64,000 nucleotides of DNA, taken from positions 1,984,001 to 2,048,000 of the forward strand of contig NZ_CP090371.1 in assembly GCF_021431925.1 (NCBI RefSeq), in the 5' to 3' direction. Below the pieces are notes generated by a model, which searched no databases, had not been told where the DNA came from, and saw only the letters and a program-made list of their open reading frames with translations. This DNA comes from Halobaculum sp. CBA1158. GTDB taxonomy: Archaea; Halobacteriota; Halobacteria; Halobacteriales; Haloferacaceae. The first letter of the stretch is position 1, and every line of letters starts with the position of its first letter. Made by a program: the position numbers and the translations under genes. Below, in pieces: positions 58,109 through 64,000 of the stretch.

Positions 58109-59299
58109 TCACTCGACCACCAGCTCCACCGGGAACTCCGTGAGGTTCTCGTAGCCGTCCTCGGTGACGACGACGATGTCCTCGATGCGGACGCCGCCGA
58201 CGTCGGGGTCGTACAGGCCCGGCTCGACGGTGATCACGTGGCCGGGCTCCAGTTCCCCGCCGCGGGGGTTGAGCCCGGGCTGTTCGTGCACGTCGAGGCC
58301 GACGCCGTGGCCCGTCGAGTGGATGAACCCCGTCTCCGTGTCGGGATCGGAGCGAAGCGTCGGGTGGCCCGCGTCCTCGTACACCTCGCAGGCGGCCGCG
58401 TGCACGTCCGCCCCGGTCGCACCGGGCTCGACGGCCGCGAGCGCCGCCGAAAGCGCCGTCTCGGTCAGGTCGAACCACTCCCGGACGGTCCCGTCCGGCT
58501 CGCCCTTGGAGAACGTCCGGGTCATGTCGGAGTGGTACTTGCTCGACTTCTCCCGGGGGAAGATGTCGACGATGATCGGCTCGCCGGCCGCCAGCGGGCC
58601 GCTTCCGCGGTCGTGGGGGTCGGCCGCGTCCGCGCCGCAGGCGACGATCGTCTCGTCGAGCGCGCAGCCGTGTCGCAGCAGCGTCACCTCTATCTCCTCG
58701 CTCACGCGCTCGCTGGTGAGCGGCGTCTCCTCGCCGTCGACATCGTGTACGAGCGTGCCGTCGTCGGCCACGTCGGCATCGGCGATCAGCGCCTCCGCGG
58801 CCGCCATCGCCGCCTCGTTGGCCGCCTGGGCCCGCCGGACGGCGTCGACCTCCTCGTCGGTCTTGACCGCCCGCAGCGTCTCGACGGTGTCGTCGCGGTC
58901 CACGTCGACGGCGACGCCCGCCTCGCGCAGGCCGTCGGCGACGCCGACCGGGAACCGCTCGGGGACGAGCGCCGACTCGACGCCGAGGTCAGCGAGGAAG
59001 TCGGCGTACACCGACGCCTTTGCGCTCGCCTCGTCGGCCTCCGCGGCGCGCTCGGCGTAGTCGTACGCCGAGAGGCGCACCACGGTGTCGGCGTGCGACT
59101 CGGTCTTCGCGCGGCCGTACTCCAGTCCGGAGACGAGCACCGCCAGTTCGTCGCCGGTGTAGGCGGTGAGAAACGGGTCAGGGGCGTCGAATCCCGAGAG
59201 GTACAGCTGATCGGAGTCGGCGTTGTCGGCCTCGATGCAGTAGGCGTCGACCCCAGTCGCGTCGAGGCGATCGTCGAGTGCCGAGCGGCGTCGCGTCAT
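58109..59299 (-). CDS. M24 metallopeptidase (Xaa-Pro dipeptidase type)
   Basis: A 396-residue aminopeptidase P/prolidase-like enzyme. The N-terminal creatinase-like domain (1 to about 135) precedes the pita-bread domain with all five metal ligands: [22 protein letters not shown] (two Asp), STGHGVG (His), TVEPGLYD (Glu) and RIEDIVVV (Glu). It removes residues before proline in the cytoplasm. ATG at 59299 ([12 protein letters not shown]) is chosen; a GTG 6 codons earlier is possible. Active site is complete. Confidence 0.9.
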   Translation of the reverse strand: MTRRRSALDDRLDATGVDAYCIEADNADSDQLYLSGFDAPDPFLTAYTGDELAVLVSGLEYGRAKTESHADTVVRLSAYDYAERAAEADEASAKASVYADFLADLGVESALVPERFPVGVADGLREAGVAVDVDRDDTVETLRAVKTDEEVDAVRRAQAANEAAMAAAEALIADADVADDGTLVHDVDGEETPLTSERVSEEIEVTLLRHGCALDETIVACGADAADPHDRGSGPLAAGEPIIVDIFPREKSSKYHSDMTRTFSKGEPDGTVREWFDLTETALSAALAAVEPGATGADVHAAACEVYEDAGHPTLRSDPDTETGFIHSTGHGVGLDVHEQPGLNPRGGELEPGHVITVEPGLYDPDVGGVRIEDIVVVTEDGYENLTEFPVELVVE

Positions 59300-59381
59300 G
59301 GTCTCCGGTGCGTCCACGGGCGGGATAGGCGTTTTCGTCGCGGCCGCCCGTCGACGCCGGTCTCGATCCCCCCTCGAGGCG

Positions 59382-59567
59382 TCAGTTCGTCCGTTGCTTC
59401 GGGTCGTCGGACCACCGTCGGGCGACTTTCCCCTTCATCGCGTACTCCAGCGCGTGCCAGACCCGCCCCTGTCGCTTCAGTCGTTCGACCGCCTCGACGC
59501 GCTCCTCCGGCACCGATCCGCGTTCCAACAGCTCCGCGAGGAGTGTCTCGGCGCTATCACGATTCAT
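59382..59567 (-). CDS. Small basic helical protein
   Basis: A 61-residue protein, [21 protein letters not shown] then [22 protein letters not shown] and a basic tail ([17 protein letters not shown]). The pattern is two helices with aromatic residues, unusual in having a basic end in a haloarchaeon. ATG at 59567 is preferred to one 16 codons upstream. No function is recognised. Confidence 0.62.
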   Translation of the reverse strand: MNRDSAETLLAELLERGSVPEERVEAVERLKRQGRVWHALEYAMKGKVARRWSDDPKQRTN

Positions 59568-59713
59568 CTGGTGATACGTCTTCCTCGGGGGTGGATACCG
59601 GTGTTGCCAAACCATTCCGGTGTGATGAGCGCCACCTAGATAGTCAATACCTAGCGCCTACGGGGCTTATACTCTCGATTTGGAGGTCAGAGACTGCGAA
59701 GCTGATCAGGCCG

Positions 59714-59734
59714 GAGTCGGTCGAATTCCGACTC
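59714..59734. repeat. Inverted repeat in the gap before EPSP synthase
   Basis: GAGTCGG-TCGAATT-CCGACTC is a perfect 7-bp stem in the 251-nt gap 59568-59818. A GGCTTATACTC box (59663-59673) lies 40 nt upstream. A short untranslated RNA or a long aroA leader is possible, but nothing else supports it. No gene is seen in the gap. Confidence 0.4.
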
Positions 59735-59818
59735 GGAGGTGGCAATCGACTGCCCGAGGGTCGCCGGAACCGTCGCCGCGTCCGGTACACACTTGCCGCG
59801 GCGAGCGCACCTCGGGAC

Positions 59819-61141
59819 ATGGACGCACACGTCTCGCCGTCGCGAGTCGCCGGACGCGCACGCGCGCCGCCGTCGAAGAGCTACACGCACAGGGCGATCC
59901 TCGCGGCCGGGTACGGCGGGGGAACGACCGTCGCGGACCCGCTGGACTCGGCGGACCCGCGGGCGACCGGCCGGGCCATCGAGGCGTTCGGCGGCGCTGT
60001 GTCGTGGATCGACGACGGGACCGGGGGCGCGAGCGCGGTCGAGGTCGAGGGGTTCGGCGGTCGCCCCGACACCCCCGACGACGTGATCGACTGCGCGAAC
60101 TCGGGGACGACGATGCGGCTCGTCACAGCGGCCGCCGGACTGGCGGACGGACTCGCCGTGCTCACCGGCGACGACTCGCTACGCTCGCGCCCGCAGGGAC
60201 CGCTCCTCGAGGCCGTCGAGTCGCTGGGGGGTCGCGCGGAGTCGACGCGGCACAACGGGCAGGCCCCGCTGGTCGTCGGCGACGCGATGGACGGCGGCGG
60301 GGTCGCCATCCCTGGCGACGTGTCCTCGCAGTTCGTCACCGCCCTCCTGATGGCCGGCGCGGTCACCGACGAGGGCGTCGAGGTCGACCTCGAGACGGAA
60401 CTCAAGTCCGCGCCGTACGTCGAGATCACCCGCGAGGTGCTCGCGGACTTCGGCGTCGACACCGAGCACACGGAGACGGGCTTTCGCGTTCCCGGCGGGC
60501 AGGCGTACGAGGCCGACGAGTACGCCGTCCCGGGCGACTTCTCGTCGATGTCGTACCTGCTGGCGGCGGGCGCGGTCGCGGACGGCGACGGAACCCGCGA
60601 CCGCGACAGCGACGGCGTCGTCGTCGAGGGCGCGCGGCCGAGCGCGCAGGGCGACGCCGCCATCGTCGACGTGCTCGACCGGATGGGCGCGGCGATCGAC
60701 TGGGACCGAGAGGCCGGGGAGATCGAGGTCCGCGGCGGCGACCTCTCCGGCGTCGACGTCGACGTGGGCGACACGCCCGACCTCCTCCCCACCATCGCCG
60801 TCCTCGGCGCGGTCGCCGGCGGCGAGACGCGGATCGTCAACGCCGAGCACGTCCGGTACAAGGAGACCGACCGCGTGGCCGCGATGGCCGAGTCGTTGGA
60901 GGCCATGGGCGCAAGCGTGACCGAGGAACCCGACTCGCTGACGGTCCACGGCGACGACTCGGACCTCGTGGGCGCGACGGTCCAGGGTCGCGGCGACCAC
61001 CGACTCGTGATGGCGCTGACGGTCGCCGGCCTCGTCGCCGAGGGCGAGACGACGGTCACGGGCGCTGAGCACGTCGACGTGTCGTTCCCCGGCTTCTTCG
61101 AGACGATGGCGGACCTGGGCGCGGACGTGTCCGTGGAGTGA
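59819..61141 (+). CDS. aroA: 3-phosphoshikimate 1-carboxyvinyltransferase (EPSP synthase)
   Basis: Transfers the enolpyruvyl group of PEP to shikimate-3-phosphate. The 440 residues contain [11 protein letters not shown] (Lys20, Ser21, Arg25), [24 protein letters not shown], the catalytic Asp in [11 protein letters not shown], and HVRYKETDR. Two inverse alpha/beta domains of normal length. Start ATG at 59819 ([17 protein letters not shown]). An Asp/Gly-rich loop (about 257-268) is an acidic insertion. The product feeds chorismate synthase, whose gene is outside the window. Confidence 0.95.
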   Translation: MDAHVSPSRVAGRARAPPSKSYTHRAILAAGYGGGTTVADPLDSADPRATGRAIEAFGGAVSWIDDGTGGASAVEVEGFGGRPDTPDDVIDCANSGTTMRLVTAAAGLADGLAVLTGDDSLRSRPQGPLLEAVESLGGRAESTRHNGQAPLVVGDAMDGGGVAIPGDVSSQFVTALLMAGAVTDEGVEVDLETELKSAPYVEITREVLADFGVDTEHTETGFRVPGGQAYEADEYAVPGDFSSMSYLLAAGAVADGDGTRDRDSDGVVVEGARPSAQGDAAIVDVLDRMGAAIDWDREAGEIEVRGGDLSGVDVDVGDTPDLLPTIAVLGAVAGGETRIVNAEHVRYKETDRVAAMAESLEAMGASVTEEPDSLTVHGDDSDLVGATVQGRGDHRLVMALTVAGLVAEGETTVTGAEHVDVSFPGFFETMADLGADVSVE

Positions 61142-61243
61142 CGACGTCGAGGGGGCGAGTCCCCGAAGCGGCCACGCGATCGCGTCGCTCCGGCGGGGTG
61201 TCAGACCACGGTCGTTTATGACTCCCGTCCGGGAGACTCGGCC

Positions 61244-61681
61244 ATGGAGCGGACGTATCTCGGTCCGGGTCTCGGCGAACTCGACGACGGCTCCGACCCC
61301 GCGATGTCGTTCGGCGTGGCGACGGAGCGGTCCGACGGCGTCGACGTGGCGCTGTCGGGACTGATCCACCCGGAGGGAACGCCCGTCGAACAGACGGCGG
61401 TCGTCTTCGAGATGATCGAGGACATGATCGTCGACGACCTCGGCGGGGAGATGGGGGACGTGACGCGGCTACGGTTCTACGTCAGAGAGGACGTGCTGAC
61501 CGCAGATCTCCGTCGCGAACTGCACGAACTGCGACGTGACGTGTTCTCGGCCCCGGAGTATCCCGCGGCGACGATGGTCGGCGTGTCGTCGCTGGTTCAC
61601 GACGACGCGGACGTGGAGGTCGAAGCGAGCGCGTTCGTCCCCGCCGACGAGCGGACGGTGACCACGATCCGGCCCGACTGA
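61244..61681 (+). CDS. Rid-family (YjgF/YER057c) protein
   Basis: A 145-residue chorismate-mutase-like trimer fold. Seen are VDVALSGLIHPEG, QTAVVFEMIEDMIVDDLG and DVTRLRFYVREDV, and the end block EYPAATMVGVSSLVHDDADVEVEASAFV. RidA imine deaminases have an Arg in the PAR(S/T) motif; here it is PAAT (Ala109), so classical 2-aminoacrylate deaminase activity is doubtful. TTTATG at 61215-61220 is the likely promoter, 24-29 nt upstream. Confidence 0.85.
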   Translation: MERTYLGPGLGELDDGSDPAMSFGVATERSDGVDVALSGLIHPEGTPVEQTAVVFEMIEDMIVDDLGGEMGDVTRLRFYVREDVLTADLRRELHELRRDVFSAPEYPAATMVGVSSLVHDDADVEVEASAFVPADERTVTTIRPD

Positions 61682-61701
61682 CGCCGGATCGACCGGGGGT
61701 G

Positions 61702-61776
61702 GAGCGTTTCCGCCGCCGATGCCGTTTTCGCCCGGAGGATAGAGCGCTTCCGCCGCCGATGCCGTTTTCGCTCGGG
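61702..61776. repeat. Two 35-bp direct repeats upstream of the Fe-ADH-like gene
   Basis: GAGCGTTTCCGCCGCCGATG plus 15 more bases at 61702-61736 recurs at 61742-61776 with three substitutions, a 40-bp period (about four helix turns). The second copy ends 17 nt before the ATG. The phase would put two bound proteins on the same DNA face. Confidence 0.75.
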
Positions 61777-61793
61777 AGACCGACCGGACTCGC

Positions 61794-62993
61794 ATGAGCG
61801 ACCTCGATACGCCGCCGTTCGCCTTCGATTACGACCCAGGGGCGATTCACTACGGCCGCGGGTGCATCGCCGACATCGGCGACGCGCTCGCCGACCGCGA
61901 CCGCGACGCCGCGCTGGTCGTCTGCGGGTCGAACGTCGCCGGCAACGCCGCGCTGATGGACGCCGTCGGCGACAGCCTCGACGACCGCCTCGCGGAGGTG
62001 TTCGCGGGCACCACCCCGGACAAGCGACTCCGGGAGGCCGCCCGCGCAGTCGAGCGCGCCGACGACCTCGCGGTCGACGCGTTCGTCCCCGTCGGCGGCG
62101 GTTCCAGCCTCGACGTCGCCACCGTCGCCTCGGTCCTCCGGGCTCGCGACCTGTCGCTCGCGGACGCCCGGGCCGAGGTCGCAGAGACCGGGGGGATCTC
62201 GACCCCGGACGATCCCGACGAGCTGACGCCGCTGTTCCCGGTCCCGACGACGCTGGCGGGCGCTGACCTGTCGGTGATCGCCGGCATCGCCGCCGCGGTC
62301 GACGACGGCGACGGCGGAACGGAGGTCGTCTCCACGGGCGTCGGCGGGGCCGAGTTGATGCCCGAGGCGCTGTTCTACGACCCGGCGCTGTTCGAGACGA
62401 CGCCGGAGCGCGTGCTCGCCGGGTCGGCCATGAACGGCTTCGACAAGGCGATCGAGTCGCTGTACGCCCGCACGAGGACGGCCGTCACGGACGCGACAGC
62501 GACGCGGGCGATTCGGCTCCTCGCAGACGGTCTCCCGGAGATGGCGGATGACCCGACCGCGATGGACCGCGCGGTCGCGGGGATCGTGCTCGCGCAGTAC
62601 GGCATCTCGCGACCCGGAGCCATGACGATCAACGTGATCCACGCGTTCGGGCACGGCCTGCGCGACGCGTTCGGCATCCAGCAGGGACTCGCGCACGCGG
62701 CGGTCGCCCCGCACGCCCTCCGAGCGATGGCCGACGCCGGCGTCGACCTCTCGCTGCTGACGGCGGCGTTCGAGGTCGACACGGCGGAGGCGGCGATCGC
62801 CGAGGTGGAACGCGTCCGCGACGCCCTCGATCTCCCGGCGTCGCTGTCGTCGCTCGAGGGCGTCGACGAGACGGGACCGGGACTCGACGAGGCCGCCCGC
62901 GTCGCCGCCGCCGACTCGCTGCTGTCGTACGCGCCCGAGGAGTACGAGCTGACGGAGGCGGACGCGCGGGCGGTGTTGGAGGCGGCGCGATGA
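61794..62993 (+). CDS. Iron-type alcohol dehydrogenase-like protein
   Basis: A 399-residue member of the group III ADH/dehydroquinate-synthase-like fold. The NAD-binding GGGSSLD (about 102-108) and PTTLAGADLS are present. In the metal region, MNGFDKAIESLYA aligns with the DxxxH pair but has no His, and GIQQGLAHA has Gln where GldA-type enzymes have His; only HAFGHGL retains His. Metal use may therefore differ, or the alignment is shifted. Function is alcohol or polyol oxidation by family. A repeat pair lies before the gene. Confidence 0.8.
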   Translation: MSDLDTPPFAFDYDPGAIHYGRGCIADIGDALADRDRDAALVVCGSNVAGNAALMDAVGDSLDDRLAEVFAGTTPDKRLREAARAVERADDLAVDAFVPVGGGSSLDVATVASVLRARDLSLADARAEVAETGGISTPDDPDELTPLFPVPTTLAGADLSVIAGIAAAVDDGDGGTEVVSTGVGGAELMPEALFYDPALFETTPERVLAGSAMNGFDKAIESLYARTRTAVTDATATRAIRLLADGLPEMADDPTAMDRAVAGIVLAQYGISRPGAMTINVIHAFGHGLRDAFGIQQGLAHAAVAPHALRAMADAGVDLSLLTAAFEVDTAEAAIAEVERVRDALDLPASLSSLEGVDETGPGLDEAARVAAADSLLSYAPEEYELTEADARAVLEAAR

Positions 62994-63078
62994 GCGACGA
63001 GACCCGAACGCGCCGCACCGCGGTCCGACGGAGGGCTGGGTCGCAACCGTTATTTCTCGCGACCCCAGGGACCCGTCA

Positions 63079-64000
63079 ATGAGCGAGCCGGGCGATCGAA
63101 CCGACGATCCGACCGAGGACGCTGCCCAGGAACTCGATCGAACGAGTGACGCCGTCGTCTCGCTCGACGAGGACTGGCGGGTGACTGCCTGGAACGGTCA
63201 GATGGCCGAACTGTCCGGCGTCTCGGCGGCCGAGGCCGTCGGCACGGAGGTCTGGACGGTGTTCGACGGCTACGACCTCTCGGAGTCCTCGTTCGCGTCG
63301 GCGCTTCGCGAGACCGCCGAAACGGGCGGCGAGCGCGCCATCGAGGCGACCCTCCCCGGCGTCGACGCCCGCGTCGAGGTGCGGATCTATCCCGATCCCA
63401 CGGGCGTGACCGCGTATCTCACCCCGTCGATGTCCCGGCTGCCGCACGACCGGGAACTGGAGCGGAGTCGGGAGGTCCTCCGGGCGCTTCACGACAGCGT
63501 GATCGTGCTCGACAGCGACCTCGTCGTCGAGTTCGCTCTGGTCCACCTCGACGGCGCGGACGACCTCGAGGGGCGCGGGGTCGAGGAGGCGATGACGTCG
63601 CTGACGAGCCCGGCGGACGCGAAGCGGTTCCTCGCGGCCGCGCGAGCGGTCCTCGACGGCGATTCCCTCGACGGCGATTCGGCCGCCTCCGAGGGCGGGT
63701 CGACCCGCCGAAGGGCGGGCGCAACGGCGGGCGGAGCGACCGGCGGGGCGACCGACGCGGGGTCCGGGACCGCCGAGGGAGGCAGCCGGCGACTGACGCT
63801 CCCGTACGGGAGCGACGAGGATCTTCAGTACGTCGATCACCGCCTGACTCGTGTCACCTTCGACGGCGAGGATCACGTCCTCGTCATCGGCCGCGACGTG
63901 ACCGAGCGGACCCGGTTCGAGCGGCGACTCCGCGCGCTCCAGAGCATCGCGCGCGAGCTGAACACGGCGACCAACGCCGACGACATCGCCTCGCGTGCCG
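63079..64000 (+). CDS. PAS/GAF sensor protein, N-terminal part
   Basis: At least 307 residues; the frame runs off the window end. Two PAS domains are seen (about 20-120, with VVSLDEDWRVTAWNGQMAEL; and about 135-280, ending DHVLVIGRDVTERTRFE). A low-complexity Gly/Ala linker (about 205-235) splits the second. The last residues LRALQSIARELNTATNADDI match the start of a GAF domain. Haloarchaeal proteins with this layout end in a histidine kinase or a Bat-type HTH domain; which one is present cannot be told. No membrane segment. Confidence 0.82.
   Translation, partial: MSEPGDRTDDPTEDAAQELDRTSDAVVSLDEDWRVTAWNGQMAELSGVSAAEAVGTEVWTVFDGYDLSESSFASALRETAETGGERAIEATLPGVDARVEVRIYPDPTGVTAYLTPSMSRLPHDRELERSREVLRALHDSVIVLDSDLVVEFALVHLDGADDLEGRGVEEAMTSLTSPADAKRFLAAARAVLDGDSLDGDSAASEGGSTRRRAGATAGGATGGATDAGSGTAEGGSRRLTLPYGSDEDLQYVDHRLTRVTFDGEDHVLVIGRDVTERTRFERRLRALQSIARELNTATNADDIASRA

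Noticed and set aside
55100-61141. A 2,013-codon plus-strand open frame
   Set aside because: It runs antisense to five confident genes and is rich in Arg, Val and Gly; GC-rich third positions keep such antisense frames open.

Overview
The window is chromosomal DNA from a halophilic archaeon (class Halobacteria). The evidence is a GC-rich genome, very acidic proteins, TATA-like boxes 25-35 nt before start codons with few Shine-Dalgarno sites, Tat-type (twin-arginine) lipoproteins, an archaeal proteasome, an ATP-dependent DNA ligase, and topoisomerase VI genes divergent from gyrBA. The genus cannot be fixed from sequence alone; a Halorubrum- or Haloferax-like relative is a guess.

Layout. 1-9.7 kb: end of dnaJ, an HTH-CBS regulator with its own palindrome, DUF555, proteasome beta subunit, a Rieske protein, a GCS2-type ligase, DNA ligase, an MBL-fold hydrolase and a zinc-ribbon membrane protein. 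9.7-18 kb: top6B-top6A on the minus strand, divergent from gyrB-gyrA. 18-32 kb: SprT-like protease, arginase, sugar epimerase, HTH regulator, NDH-2, nucleoside phosphorylase, methyltransferase, cytidine deaminase, small membrane proteins, GNAT, SDR, an acyl-CoA synthetase facing a truncated AMP-binding relative, and purM. 33-46 kb: M50 and TraB membrane proteins, DUF151, thioesterase, a chemoreceptor, HtrA-type protease, several small conserved proteins and a three-gene lipoprotein/membrane operon. 45.3-48.2 kb: shikimate kinase and chorismate mutase, then two toxin-antitoxin modules. 48.3-64 kb: DUF2891, beta-carbonic anhydrase, an ABC-2 exporter operon, an Rsm22-like methyltransferase, prephenate dehydrogenase, M24 peptidase, EPSP synthase, a Rid protein, an Fe-ADH-like protein and a PAS sensor cut by the window end.

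The most unusual structure is at 46,536-48,235. The last 33 nt of the chorismate mutase gene occur three times. Each interval between copies holds one toxin-antitoxin module (MazF-like, then PIN/AbrB) in DNA far poorer in GC than its surroundings. In the 33-nt core every codon difference is synonymous, apart from loss of the stop codon in the middle copy. This looks like a stack of toxin-antitoxin cassettes inserted one after another at the 3-prime end of a conserved gene, with no recombinase gene in the window.

How genes work together. Aromatic amino acid synthesis is represented by shikimate kinase, chorismate mutase, prephenate dehydrogenase and EPSP synthase within 16 kb. Topo VI and gyrase form one divergent DNA-topology locus. 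The ABC operon joins an ATPase to two permeases, one of which is fused to a PrsW-like intramembrane protease. Other notable points are a start-codon hairpin at the chemoreceptor gene, a hairpin array with a repeated 11-nt loop downstream of purM, and several enzymes lacking a usual catalytic or metal-binding residue.
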